Shown piece after piece: positions 35,117 through 43,887 of a stretch of 64,000 nt of DNA; the stretch's first letter is position 1, and each line of letters starts with the position of its first letter. The DNA is taken from the NCBI RefSeq assembly GCF_007860095.1, contig NZ_SJPT01000004.1, positions 469,260 through 533,259 of the forward strand, read 5' to 3'. Source of the stretch: Novipirellula galeiformis (lineage in GTDB: Bacteria; Planctomycetota; Planctomycetia; Pirellulales; Pirellulaceae). A program made the translations under genes and the position numbers. The notes beneath the pieces are model-generated. The model saw nothing but the letters and a program-made list of their open reading frames with translations, was not told the DNA's origin and ran no database searches.

Positions 35117-36625
35117 TCAGGGTTTTGAGATCGGTTCTGCAGGACCGACACAATACAGTCGCTGGCCGGTGCGAATCAGCAATCGATTGCCCGCGACCGC
35201 TACGCCATAAACGGTCGGATCGTCGTAGGAAAACATTTGGTGCAGTTGGCGTTCGGGCATCCCCGCGAACACCTTCTCTGGCCCCGTTTTCGGTTTGGCT
35301 TGGTCGGCAGGGACGAGATTGGCACTGCGTTGTTGCTCCGCCGCCGCTTTGGCCTCCATCATCGCTTCGCGATCCCACAATCGATTGCGGGCGACTTGGT
35401 CGTATTGGTCGCCGGGACGCAGCACGACGGTGAAGCCGTTTTTCAACACAAAGTACACCAACGACTCTCCGGCCGAGTTGGTGACCCCAACGGCGGATGC
35501 CCAACAGGGATTGCCGATCCGTTTGGCGAATCGTTGCTGGCCAGTTTCTTGGTCGATGCAATACAGCACGCCGACTTTGTTGACATAGTAAACGTAGCCT
35601 GCAAACGCCAAGGGCGTCGAGTAATACGAGTTCGCCCGCTCGGCTCGCCAACGAACGCGATAGCCGGGCTTGCCATCGTCAGTGGTCAATTCGATGCAGC
35701 AATTCGCGCCGGCGGTCGCGTTCTCATCCGTTGCACCGCCATACATCGTTGTCGAACCGACAAAGATCCGATCTCCCACCACCGAAGCCGACGGGATGTG
35801 ATTGCCCTGTAAACCGTCGAGTTGCCACAGCGATTCCCCGGTCACTGCGTCGTAGGCGTCGACGGTATCCGCGGAGCTGGTAATCACCAGATCACGATGG
35901 CCCCGGTGGGCGATCACGGGCGATGACCAGGAAGGAAGACGATCGCCGCGATCGGCTTTCCAGGCGACTTGGCCGTCGGATTTATTGAGCGCGACGAGGT
36001 ACGACGGGCCATGATGATCGACCAACACGAACACGTGCGAGGCGGTTTGAGCTAGCGAGCTGGCAACGCCCCGTTCGTTGTCAATCTGGCCACCGCTTTC
36101 TTGCTGGATCAGCGGCATCGTCCAGCGAACGTCACCGGCGTGCGTCATCGCGGTCACATCACCACTGGGGAAAAACGAGTACACGCCCGACTCATCCACC
36201 ACACACGTCGGTGCCGCACGGCTGTTGCGAAAGTAGTTCTCGACTTTCATGCTGGCGTCGATCGGCTTTGTCCACCGTCGTTTCCCCGTTGGCAAATCGA
36301 ACGCGTGAACGTGTTGCTGCTCTTGGAACGGCCCGTCACTCGAGGTGACATAGACCGCGTCATGCCAACACACCGGCGCGGATTGACCGTAGCCGGGCAG
36401 GTCCACCGACCACGCGATCCCCTGGTCGACCGACCACCGCGTCGGCACATCGGATTGCGTGATACCGCTGCCATCACCACGAAAACCGGGCCATTGGCTT
36501 TGGCTGTAACCGGGGCTCATGGCCCACAACCCCAGCCCGATACCCAGCCCGATACCGATGAAGCATCCGAGGCTGCGGCATCCCATGGAAACGATGCTGC
36601 CGATTTGCCAAGTTTGCTGATTCAT
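35117..36625 (-). CDS. secreted PQQ-like beta-propeller (BamB-like) protein
   Basis: Exported protein of 502 residues. A long hydrophobic signal or anchor (CFIGIGLGIGLGLWAM, residues 21-36) is followed by the planctomycete-typical opening QWPGFRGDGSGIT. The rest is a repeated PQQ-like propeller: blades with W or Y, then a strand ending A-x-x-x-x-x-G-x-x-x-W, for example AYDAVTGESLWQLDG and CIDQETGQQRFAKR. These proteins rarely bind PQQ; they act as scaffolds or as sugar or redox-related periplasmic proteins. A second member lies at 54474-55724. The protein is convergent with the NERD gene, 100 bp away, and lies 78 bp downstream of the RIC gene, so it may follow it on one transcript. Confidence 0.87.
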   Translation of the reverse strand: MNQQTWQIGSIVSMGCRSLGCFIGIGLGIGLGLWAMSPGYSQSQWPGFRGDGSGITQSDVPTRWSVDQGIAWSVDLPGYGQSAPVCWHDAVYVTSSDGPFQEQQHVHAFDLPTGKRRWTKPIDASMKVENYFRNSRAAPTCVVDESGVYSFFPSGDVTAMTHAGDVRWTMPLIQQESGGQIDNERGVASSLAQTASHVFVLVDHHGPSYLVALNKSDGQVAWKADRGDRLPSWSSPVIAHRGHRDLVITSSADTVDAYDAVTGESLWQLDGLQGNHIPSASVVGDRIFVGSTTMYGGATDENATAGANCCIELTTDDGKPGYRVRWRAERANSYYSTPLAFAGYVYYVNKVGVLYCIDQETGQQRFAKRIGNPCWASAVGVTNSAGESLVYFVLKNGFTVVLRPGDQYDQVARNRLWDREAMMEAKAAAEQQRSANLVPADQAKPKTGPEKVFAGMPERQLHQMFSYDDPTVYGVAVAGNRLLIRTGQRLYCVGPAEPISKP

Positions 36626-36703
36626 CGAGTTTATCCTGGACTGTGATCGGTTTGAGATGGGTGGACGATCCTCGTTGACACAAACGCTGCGCCAACGAGC
36701 ATT

Positions 36704-37426
36704 TTAAACGCTGCTCTGGGCTCGTTCGAGCTGGAGGGTTTTCGGAAACAACACGTTGTTCTCTTTGTGGATGTGTTGGTGCATGTCGCGTTCAAGCTGT
36801 GCGAGCGAATCGAGCAACGCGCGGTAGGTGTTACAAGCCCACTCGGGCGGCGTGTAACCGTCGGTCGACGCGTTCAGGATCGCCAGCGCGTCACCGGCGA
36901 GATCGTGTTCATGTTCCATTTGACGGATCGGATTGCCGACGCTTGCGCAGCGAGATTCCTGTGGTTCGGTCGCCGCTTCGAGCTGGCGCACGAGCGGGAA
37001 CAGGACTTTTTCCTCTTTCATCATGTGCGGTTCGAGTTCCGCTTTGAGCGCGACGAAGGCGTCACGCATTTGGAACAATCGTTTGTCTTTGTCACCGTGA
37101 ACGCGCGCGACCTTTTCGGTCATGATATCCAATCGCGGCAACTCGTCTTTCAAGTAGGCATGGTGGGTCGATTCGATATGATCGGCCAGCTCCGTCAAGC
37201 TCATCGTATCGGGATCCACGATCGCTTCGCGGGAGCGATTGGCGTCGCACTTTTCCAGTTGCTCGATGACCGCGGCTGCATCCAACTTCTTTTTCGCACA
37301 AGCGTCCGCCAGCGGGATTTTGCCGCCGCAGCAATAGTCGATCTTCATCGACTCGAAGACACGAGCACGACTGGGAACTTCGCGAACGAGTTCGCCGACG
37401 GTAGTTTGCGCGTCAAGGGTTTGCAT
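36704..37426 (-). CDS. RIC/ScdA/YtfE iron-sulfur cluster repair di-iron protein
   Basis: Protein of 240 residues in the RIC (repair of iron centres) family, cytoplasmic, which protects and rebuilds Fe-S clusters after nitrosative or oxidative stress. An N-terminal ScdA_N domain is seen in TVGELVREVPSRARVFE with the Cys pair IDYCCGGK. The hemerythrin-like helical bundle follows, with the di-iron ligands in ESTHHAYL, EPHMMKEEKVLFP, MEHEHDLAGD and HQHIHKENNVLFP. ATG 37426 is preferred because the upstream part of the frame (to 37495) has no homology and AGGA precedes the ATG. A short palindrome lies about 25 bp upstream. With the NrtS-like and Crp/Fnr genes it hints at a nitrogen-oxide response in this genome. 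Confidence 0.93.
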   Translation of the reverse strand: MQTLDAQTTVGELVREVPSRARVFESMKIDYCCGGKIPLADACAKKKLDAAAVIEQLEKCDANRSREAIVDPDTMSLTELADHIESTHHAYLKDELPRLDIMTEKVARVHGDKDKRLFQMRDAFVALKAELEPHMMKEEKVLFPLVRQLEAATEPQESRCASVGNPIRQMEHEHDLAGDALAILNASTDGYTPPEWACNTYRALLDSLAQLERDMHQHIHKENNVLFPKTLQLERAQSSV

Positions 37427-37449
37427 CGTTTCAATCCTGTGAAGGTAAA

Positions 37450-37463
37450 GTGGCTCAAGCCAC
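37450..37463. promoter_or_regulatory. 14-bp palindrome upstream of the RIC gene, possible operator
   Basis: gtggctcaagccac is a perfect inverted repeat (6-bp arms, 2-base centre) ending 24 bp before the RIC start codon. A second imperfect palindrome, actactcgagtggt, lies at 37504-37517. Either could bind a dimeric regulator; neither matches the Crp/Fnr consensus. Confidence 0.35.
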
Positions 37464-37557
37464 GGAGCGTGGTTACTTGGCTGGGGGTACTGCACGACGG
37501 GGTACTACTCGAGTGGTTAATGCACGAGTGGGATCACGGCAGCGAAAGTTGCTCCGC

Positions 37558-37676
37558 TAAGCACCTCGGCAGAAGTCTTTCGGCATAACTCCTCGAAGCG
37601 GCGAAGCTGCAACACGTAGACTAGGCTACGTTAATCCCGGCTACGTTTTGCCCAATGAGTGGTGCGGAGGTGCTTA
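37558..37676. repeat. 119-bp element with 10-bp terminal inverted repeats, copy 2
   Basis: Begins taagcacctc and ends gaggtgctta, exact reverse complements. The interior shares cggcagaagtctttcggcat and gcggcgaagctgcaacacgtagactaggct with the element at 14031-14160, but has no hairpin insert. It has no coding potential. The size and ends suggest a MITE-like or REP-like mobile repeat. Confidence 0.87.
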
Positions 37677-37728
37677 AACGATTCATGGTGTTGATCTCTT
37701 TGTTGGAGTGAGATTTGCGACTTTTGAG

Positions 37729-38523
37729 TTAGGGGGTCATTCCGCAGGCGACGATTGCGGCCGTGGCGATCGTGACCCCAATCAACGTCCAACCGATCCG
37801 CTTGAGGTATTTCGCGGGCGGTGGCGATGCCATCAACAACCCACTGGCGGCAACCATCGGCAGGGCCGCTAGCGGCAGCCAGATCCCTGACATGGCCGCC
37901 CCAGCGATCGCCATCGTCGCCAACCCCAGCCCCCACCAATGCAGCGTCCGCGGTTGCCGCTTCTGGGCCGCAATCACTCCACGCACCGCCAACGTGGTCG
38001 AGATAAAGCCAATCAACCAAACCAGCCAAACCTCCGCCGCATGCGGCACCGACATGCCACCGGCGATCAAAATGGGCACACAGGGAACCGAGAGCCCGGC
38101 GACGCCCATCAGTTGGCCGCCCAATGTTCGATGCAAACTCGCCGCGGCCAAGGTCAAACAAAGGATTGCGAACCCCAAGCATCCGGCAAGCGCCAGACGC
38201 ACCGTGGGTGATCCGAACCCCATCGCCATCGTTCCGGCAATGACGCTTAGCGACAACCAACCCAACGCCCGTGTTCGCGCCTCGGGTGCATCACGGCGGA
38301 CGCGTTGTCCGCGATGCCCCAACGCAACGAGTAAAGGTTCATGGGCAAAAAAACCGGCGAGCGAAGCGACGACGACCGCAGCCCCCACGACACCGACCCC
38401 CTGGGTGACCACCGCCGTCAACATCGGAATCATCACGATTGCATAAGCACCGTGCTCCTTGGGCTTCAGACTCACCATCGCGGACGGATGGCGAGCATTG
38501 ACTTCCATTGCGACGGCATTCAT
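37729..38523 (-). CDS. YwiC-like integral membrane protein
   Basis: Polytopic membrane protein of about 264 residues in the YwiC family. The family's leading motif is present (SLKPKEHGAYAIVMIPML), followed by eight or nine hydrophobic spans with positively charged short loops (GHRGQRVRRDAPEARTR). YwiC-like proteins are often encoded near nitrate, nitrite or anaerobic-respiration genes; their function is not known. Start at 38523 rather than 38559, because AAAGGGGGTGA lies about six bases before this ATG and none lies before the other. It is upstream of the RIC gene on the same strand with the 119-bp element in between, so a shared nitrosative or anaerobic role is reasonable but unproven. Confidence 0.82.
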   Translation of the reverse strand: MNAVAMEVNARHPSAMVSLKPKEHGAYAIVMIPMLTAVVTQGVGVVGAAVVVASLAGFFAHEPLLVALGHRGQRVRRDAPEARTRALGWLSLSVIAGTMAMGFGSPTVRLALAGCLGFAILCLTLAAASLHRTLGGQLMGVAGLSVPCVPILIAGGMSVPHAAEVWLVWLIGFISTTLAVRGVIAAQKRQPRTLHWWGLGLATMAIAGAAMSGIWLPLAALPMVAASGLLMASPPPAKYLKRIGWTLIGVTIATAAIVACGMTP

Positions 38524-38712
38524 CGGGTCACCCCCTTTCGCGATGCGATCATCGCTCATTCATTTTCGTTCGTAGCAAACGGCACTGTTCGCTTACGATT
38601 CTAGCCATATCTACACCCTAAGGTACAGGTTTCATGGTAAGAAATTACCGTGGCAGAATGTCGCGTGATGATTGCTTTTGTATTGAGATTCGAACTCGGC
38701 TAGAATATCTCC

Positions 38713-40008
38713 ATGTCAAAACAGATAAAAAAGAAGCTCGATCGCAGACGTTTCGCCATTCAATCGGTTGCCGGCTCCCTGGCGCTGCCATGGCTTTCAT
38801 CGCTGCGGGCTGAGACGACGGGTGGTCGTGCGGCGATTCAAACGTCCCCGGGCGCGGGTGTCGGTGCAGGCCGGTTCGTTGCGGTAGGCAACTTGCTGGG
38901 CTTTCAGCAAAAGCACTTTTTCCCAGAAACCACCGGCAGCGAATTTGAAGAGACGACGCTGCTGAAGCCGTTGGCGGCCAACCGCGACCAGATGACGATC
39001 TATCGTGGCCTGGATCACGGATTGCGGGGCGGGCACTTTGCCGTGCACACCTTTCTGTCGGGCGTCTTGCACCACGAATCGAAGCATCGTCCCGACGGCA
39101 ACGTCACGATCGACCAGTTCCTGGCTGATGAGATTGGCGGTCAAACGCGGTTCGCGTCGCTGACGGTCGGTTCCGAAGGCGGCATCCATGGCGGTTGCCA
39201 AATGTCGTGGACCAAGTCGGGCGTCCGCGTCCCGCCGATCACGGGCCCCGCGGAGTTATTCGACCGGCTGTTTGTCACCGAATCGAAAACGCGGCGGGCT
39301 GAGAAGGTCAAAGCCACCGCGTTGGAAGCTTCGATCCTCGATTCCGTGATGGAACAGGCGGGCTCACTTTCCAAACGAGTCAATCGCGAAGACAAAGCCA
39401 AACTGGACGAATATTTCAGCTCGATTCGCGACGTCGAAAAACGGCTGCAAGTCCGCCGGCGTTGGGCCGATCAAGCCAAGCCCGAACCGCCGTTCGAAAA
39501 ACCGGCCAACACCAACACGGTCGACGACCTGCCGATGTTGTACGAGTTGATCGCGTTGGCCCTGCAAACCGACTCGACCCGAATCGCCACTTTGGAAATC
39601 GGTGGCAGCTTCTTGCCTCAGAACCTGGGGATCGACAAGTCCTATCACAGCCTTTCGCATCACGGCAATGATGACAAGGCGATCGCGAATCTGATCACGT
39701 TGGAGACGTACCAGTTGGAGCAATTTGGAAAGTTCCTCACGCGGCTGGCGGGCATCCAGGATGGCCAGCAAAGCTTGCTCGACTCGACCGCGGTGTTGTT
39801 TGGTAGCGGCATGGGCAACGGCAGCTCGCACACCAACACGGACTTGCCAATCGTGCTGGCTGGCGGCGGCTACGGCGGCGGTGGGTTCAAGCAGGTGGCC
39901 GCCAAGGGCGTGGGCAAAATCCCGCTATGTAACCTGTTCGTCGATATCGCCCAACGGATGGGAGTCGAGCAGGACTCGTTCGGCACCAGCACAGGAACCT
40001 TCTCATAA
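38713..40008 (+). CDS. DUF1552 protein with Tat signal
   Basis: Exported protein of 431 residues. The twin-arginine signal is plain (DRRRFAIQSVAGSLALPWL), so it is folded before export. The mature part is DUF1552, found almost only in planctomycetes and a few neighbours: MTIYRGLDHGLRGGHF, then SLTVGSEGGIHGGCQMSW and the C-terminal VLFGSGMGNGSSHTN and AGGGYGGG blocks. It resembles sulfatase/phosphatase-like fold proteins and is linked to degradation of sulfated or other complex polysaccharides in those bacteria. It sits 11 bp upstream of a DUF1592-type cytochrome-like gene, a recurrent pairing, so the two products probably act together. Confidence 0.9.
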   Translation: MSKQIKKKLDRRRFAIQSVAGSLALPWLSSLRAETTGGRAAIQTSPGAGVGAGRFVAVGNLLGFQQKHFFPETTGSEFEETTLLKPLAANRDQMTIYRGLDHGLRGGHFAVHTFLSGVLHHESKHRPDGNVTIDQFLADEIGGQTRFASLTVGSEGGIHGGCQMSWTKSGVRVPPITGPAELFDRLFVTESKTRRAEKVKATALEASILDSVMEQAGSLSKRVNREDKAKLDEYFSSIRDVEKRLQVRRRWADQAKPEPPFEKPANTNTVDDLPMLYELIALALQTDSTRIATLEIGGSFLPQNLGIDKSYHSLSHHGNDDKAIANLITLETYQLEQFGKFLTRLAGIQDGQQSLLDSTAVLFGSGMGNGSSHTNTDLPIVLAGGGYGGGGFKQVAAKGVGKIPLCNLFVDIAQRMGVEQDSFGTSTGTFS

Positions 40009-40019
40009 ACGCGATCGTC

Positions 40020-42575
40020 ATGCATTTCGGTGAATCGGTTCGCTGGAGAGTCTGTTGCGCCGTCTGGGGTTGCCTCTGGGGTTTTGCCGCCTGGGGTATC
40101 GCCGTCTGGGGTTTTGCCGCCTGCCTGCTCGCGCCCTGCTCGCTCTCCGCCGCCGAAGCCGATGCCCAACGCGAAGCGGTGATTACCGACTTCCTCGGCC
40201 AATATTGTTTGCAGTGCCATGACGCTGCAACGGCTGATGGCGAGCGTGAATTCGAATCGTTCGGATTGCCGATTACCTCGACGTCGCAATTGATCACCGC
40301 CGATGAAATCATCGACCAAGTGACGCTGCGACACATGCCGCCGGAGGATTCGGAGCAACCGAGCGACGAGCAGCGATTGGAGTTACTGAGCGCGTTGCGG
40401 GACGGCATCACCCAGGCTCGTGCCAAACTCAAAAGCTCCGGTGGCCGCACCGTCATGCGTCGGCTCTCTAACCGTGAATACGAAAACACGCTGGCCACGC
40501 TGTTCGGCCGCCGCGTCGACACACTGGGATTGACCGCGGATTTCCCCAAGGAAAACACCAGCCAGCATATGGACACGATCGGGGCGTCGTTGGTGACCTC
40601 GGGATTCTTGTTGGACCAATACCTGAGCGCGGCCTCGCGATTGGTAGAGACGCGTCTGGGCAAACCGGAAACGGAGCCACAATCGTGGCACTTTACCAAG
40701 AATTTCAAACAGTACGAAGAATTGGCGGGCGCCCACCGCAGCGTGTTCAAATTCGAGTACCTGTGTTTGTACGAGCAACCCAACACCGATACGCGGCAAG
40801 GCGGCTACGGCCACATCGAGGATTTTTTGCAGGGCGTTCCGGTGTCGGGACTTTACGACATCGAAGTTCACGTTCAAGCGATGCACCGCGACACGCATTA
40901 CGACCCGAAACTTTTCCGCATCGACTTTTCCGAACCGTTCCAGATAGCCATCGTTCCTGGCGACGCCACGAAAGGGCACATCCATTACCCGCAAGCGATC
41001 GAACCGATCCTGGCGACCGCCGTCGTGCCCGACGCACAGCCCGAATGGTTGAGTTTTCGCGTGTGGTTGGAAGCGGGCCAAACACCTCGCTTCATCTTCC
41101 CCAATGGGCCCTACGAATCACGAGCGTCGGTGATCGCCGTGAACAAGCGATACAAGGACGAGTTCAAGAATCCCAAGACCGGTGTCAGCCGTACCACGCT
41201 GCTGCGCGAGGGTGCGCTGCCGCATCTGAAGATCGGCGAAGTCAAAATCCACGGTCCGATTCAGGAACCGGGTGGTAGCGTCGAGGAACAGTCGGTTTTC
41301 GGAGCGGAGGGGTTTCAGGAAGATCGCGCGCTCGAGCAACTGTTTGCCTTTGCCCAACGAGCGTACCGCCGTCCGCTGGACGCATCGGATCGCACTCGGA
41401 TCGAGGGCCTCTACCAAAAGCGTTTGTCCGAAGATGCCACCCCGCGCCAGGCGGCGTTGGATACGTTGCAGATGATTCTGTGCTCGCCATCGTTTCTGTA
41501 TCTCAGTGAAATCACGGCCGAGGACGAGACAACGCTGGGTCCGTTCGACCTTGCCTCGCGACTTTCGTATGCGCTGTGGGCGGCGCCACCGGACGCGGAG
41601 CTGTTCGTGGCTGCTGAAACGGGCCACTTGACCGAGACGGACGCATTAAAAACTCAGATTGCCCGGATGCTCGACGATGAACGGTCGGACGAGTTCATCA
41701 ACGGGTTCCTCGACAGCTGGCTGAACCTGCGAGAGATTGGCAATCTGCCTCCGCCCCGCAAGGCAGCGTCGGAGTACTACGCCGAGAATTTGCCTGAATC
41801 GATGAAGCAGGAAGCACGCACCTTCTTTCGAAATCTGTTGGACAAAAACGGACCGGTTACCGATTTGATCGATGCCGACTACACCTTCGTCGACAAAAAA
41901 CTAGCGAAACTCTACCGCTTGCCCGAGCGCGACACGCTTCGTTTGGCCGATGGTTTCCAGCGTGTCAGTCTGGCCGAGAACCACCAACGTGGTGGCGTGT
42001 TGGGGATGGCTGCGGTCCAAACCGTCAGCGCTAACGGCGTCGACACTTCTCCGGTAACACGCGGCGTATGGATTTTGGAAAACATCCTCGGCATCACCCC
42101 TCCGCCACCGCCGGATGAGGTACCCGCGATCGACGCGGACGTCAGCGGAGCGACGACGATCCGTGAACGGTTGACGAAACACAGCGAGGACAAAGCGTGT
42201 TATGTGTGCCATCGCAACATCGATCCGCTCGGTTACGCGTTGGAAACGTTTGACCCCATCGGTCGCTGGCGGGCCAATTATCCCAAGCCCAAAGGCAAGT
42301 CCGCTGCGGCGAAGGTCGATCCATCTGGAAAACTGCCTTCGGGTGAAACGTACGAAGACTTTTCCAGTTTCAAAAAAGTGTTATTGGAAAGCCGCCGTGA
42401 TGTTTTCGCTCGGAATTTGATCGAGAAGCTGCTCACGTACGCGACGGGGCGACACATGGAACAAACCGATCGATTCGAGATCGATGAAATTCGAAGCCGC
42501 GTCCAAAGCGATCACGAGGGACTGCGCACGATGGTGACCGAGGTTCTCACCAGCGAGATCTTTCGATCCCGCTAA
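40020..42575 (+). CDS. DUF1592/1588/1587/1585 planctomycete haem-binding-motif protein
   Basis: Secreted protein of 851 residues with the standard planctomycete architecture: an N-terminal cytochrome-c-like CxxCH (GQYCLQCHDAA), DUF1587 (MRRLSNREYENTLATLFG), DUF1592 (AYRRPLDASDR to SPSFLYLSE), DUF1588 (ETGHLTETDALKTQIARML to NGFLDSWLNL and RGGVLGM) and DUF1585 with a second CxxCH (ACYVCHRNIDPLGYALE). The two CxxCH sites suggest haem c attachment in the periplasm. The signal peptide is unusual: it contains imperfect copies of a Trp-Gly-Phe-Ala-Ala block (WGCLWGFAAWGIAVWGFAAC). It follows the DUF1552 gene closely. Function is inferred as oxidative or electron-transfer steps on polymers; no activity is established. 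Confidence 0.9.
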   Translation: MHFGESVRWRVCCAVWGCLWGFAAWGIAVWGFAACLLAPCSLSAAEADAQREAVITDFLGQYCLQCHDAATADGEREFESFGLPITSTSQLITADEIIDQVTLRHMPPEDSEQPSDEQRLELLSALRDGITQARAKLKSSGGRTVMRRLSNREYENTLATLFGRRVDTLGLTADFPKENTSQHMDTIGASLVTSGFLLDQYLSAASRLVETRLGKPETEPQSWHFTKNFKQYEELAGAHRSVFKFEYLCLYEQPNTDTRQGGYGHIEDFLQGVPVSGLYDIEVHVQAMHRDTHYDPKLFRIDFSEPFQIAIVPGDATKGHIHYPQAIEPILATAVVPDAQPEWLSFRVWLEAGQTPRFIFPNGPYESRASVIAVNKRYKDEFKNPKTGVSRTTLLREGALPHLKIGEVKIHGPIQEPGGSVEEQSVFGAEGFQEDRALEQLFAFAQRAYRRPLDASDRTRIEGLYQKRLSEDATPRQAALDTLQMILCSPSFLYLSEITAEDETTLGPFDLASRLSYALWAAPPDAELFVAAETGHLTETDALKTQIARMLDDERSDEFINGFLDSWLNLREIGNLPPPRKAASEYYAENLPESMKQEARTFFRNLLDKNGPVTDLIDADYTFVDKKLAKLYRLPERDTLRLADGFQRVSLAENHQRGGVLGMAAVQTVSANGVDTSPVTRGVWILENILGITPPPPPDEVPAIDADVSGATTIRERLTKHSEDKACYVCHRNIDPLGYALETFDPIGRWRANYPKPKGKSAAAKVDPSGKLPSGETYEDFSSFKKVLLESRRDVFARNLIEKLLTYATGRHMEQTDRFEIDEIRSRVQSDHEGLRTMVTEVLTSEIFRSR

Positions 42576-43015
42576 GCAGGGAGGCAGGAATGATTGGGTG
42601 AAATCCCATTAGCCGCTTGCGCGTTAGCCGCGAACCGCTAAAACTTTGGTATGGACAGAGCATTTCGTGAAGGCATTTTTGTTCCGCGATCTTTGTCCGG
42701 AAGGCTTTGTCTTCATCCCGAAGGGATTCTTGGAGAATAGCCGAGGATAAGCGTAGCGACATCCCCGGAATCCGAATCGTAGTACACCGACACCCTGCGG
42801 GGTCGGTTGGGGCATCCGCGCTGGCCTTTCGGTGGTGTTCGCTGCGCTCAAGCCACCGGCTACTGTCGGTCATCCCGTCGGGATGAAAATTGCGCAAACC
42901 CAAAAAACACAACCCCAACTTTTCCACGGTCCAGCGTTAGTCCCGCTTGAACCGCTTGAACCGTGGCTAACGCCACAACGGCTAATCTACTGATAGACTC
43001 CTGCCTACCTGCTTA
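42573..43015. repeat. intergenic composite element, copy C (interior inverted)
   Basis: Begins with taagcagggaggcaggaatg, which overlaps the stop codon of the DUF1592 gene, and ends at actcctgcctacctgcttag. The outer ends point the same way as in copies A and B, but the interior (from gctaaaactttgg to cccaacttttcc) is in the opposite orientation. It contains one arm of the 19-bp hairpin (42787-42806). The remaining 196 bp to the next gene show only short gaaagggcgg-type repeats (43045-43080). Confidence 0.87.
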
Positions 43016-43211
43016 GAATCCAAGGCAGGGCCGTAAATCGAATTGAAGATTGAAGGGGAAAGGCGGAAGGGCGGAAGGGTGGAAATGTCGATCGTGGAAG
43101 GCTGTTGCATTGGATGACGCTCACGTAATCTAGCGGCTTGTCCACGTTACCGCTTCCCGGTGATTGGCAATCAGGATGCTCCCCCCAATTTTACTGATGG
43201 AGAACGCTTCA

Positions 43212-43562
43212 ATGGGGCCAGTGTTTTGGAAGACGGCGGGCTTATTGGTGCTGTCCAACGTGTTCATGACCTTCGCTTGGTACGCCCACTTGAAGAATCT
43301 AGACGGCCGCCCTTGGATGATCGCGGTGCTCGTCAGTTGGGCAATCGCGTTCTTCGAGTATCTGATTCAGGTGCCGGCCAACCGGATCGGTTACACGCAA
43401 ATGAACCTTGGGCAGTTGAAGATTTTGCAGGAAGTCATCACGCTATGTGTCTTCGTGCCGTTCGCGGTCTTCTACATGCAGCAACCGCTGAAGCTCGATT
43501 ACGTGTGGGCGGCGATGTGCATCATGGGCGCCGTGTACTTTGTTTTTCGGTCAGCAACTTGA
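43212..43562 (+). CDS. DUF486 (DMT-like) small membrane protein
   Basis: Protein of 116 residues with four membrane spans, matching DUF486 (DMT superfamily-like). Recognisable parts are the first span LLVLSNVFMTFAWYAHLK, a second VLVSWAIAFFEYLIQVPANRIG and the later FVPFAVFYMQQPL and YVWAAMCIMGAVYFVF. The family is functionally uncharacterised. ATG 43212 gives family length and has GGAG nine bases before it; in-frame ATGs upstream at 43176 and 43197 have no ribosome site. It overlaps nothing and is followed by a small zinc-ribbon gene. Confidence 0.82.
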   Translation: MGPVFWKTAGLLVLSNVFMTFAWYAHLKNLDGRPWMIAVLVSWAIAFFEYLIQVPANRIGYTQMNLGQLKILQEVITLCVFVPFAVFYMQQPLKLDYVWAAMCIMGAVYFVFRSAT

Positions 43563-43668
43563 ATATCGACCGAAAACGAAGCGATCGCCTGCGGCGAATG
43601 CCATCGGCTCACGTGTCACGCATTGTTTTCTTCGCATCCACGCACTCGGATTGGGAGTCCCCGCAATC

Positions 43669-43854
43669 ATGTCCGCCCCTCCCCCTAACATCCCTCCCTC
43701 CAACGCCTCTCCCTCCAATACCTCAGAACCGAAACCGACGCCCCAGCCGGGGTGTCCTGTTTGCGGAGGGGTGATGATCGACATCCGAGGCAAGTTGCAA
43801 TGCACGCGATGTCACCGGATTTGCGAAACGTGCTGTGAAGGCGGACGCGGATAA
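43669..43854 (+). CDS. small zinc-ribbon protein
   Basis: Encodes 61 residues. The first half is Pro/Ser/Asn-rich (PPPNIPPSNASPSN), and the second half is a zinc ribbon: GCPVCGG, then QCTRCHRICETCC with C-x2-C pairs. Such proteins bind Zn(II) and often nucleic acid or a partner protein. A longer frame upstream overlaps the DUF486 gene and looks non-coding; the ATG at 43669 with GGGAG about 11 bases upstream is the sensible start. I cannot assign a function. The Pro-rich start may be disordered. Confidence 0.6.
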   Translation: MSAPPPNIPPSNASPSNTSEPKPTPQPGCPVCGGVMIDIRGKLQCTRCHRICETCCEGGRG

Positions 43855-43887
43855 GGCTTGAAGCCCACCTCGATGTGTTAAATGGAT

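Noticed and set aside
37631-38260. Alternative minus-strand frame over the YwiC-like gene
   Set aside because: The YwiC frame has the family motif and a strong ribosome site; the other frame is a shadow.
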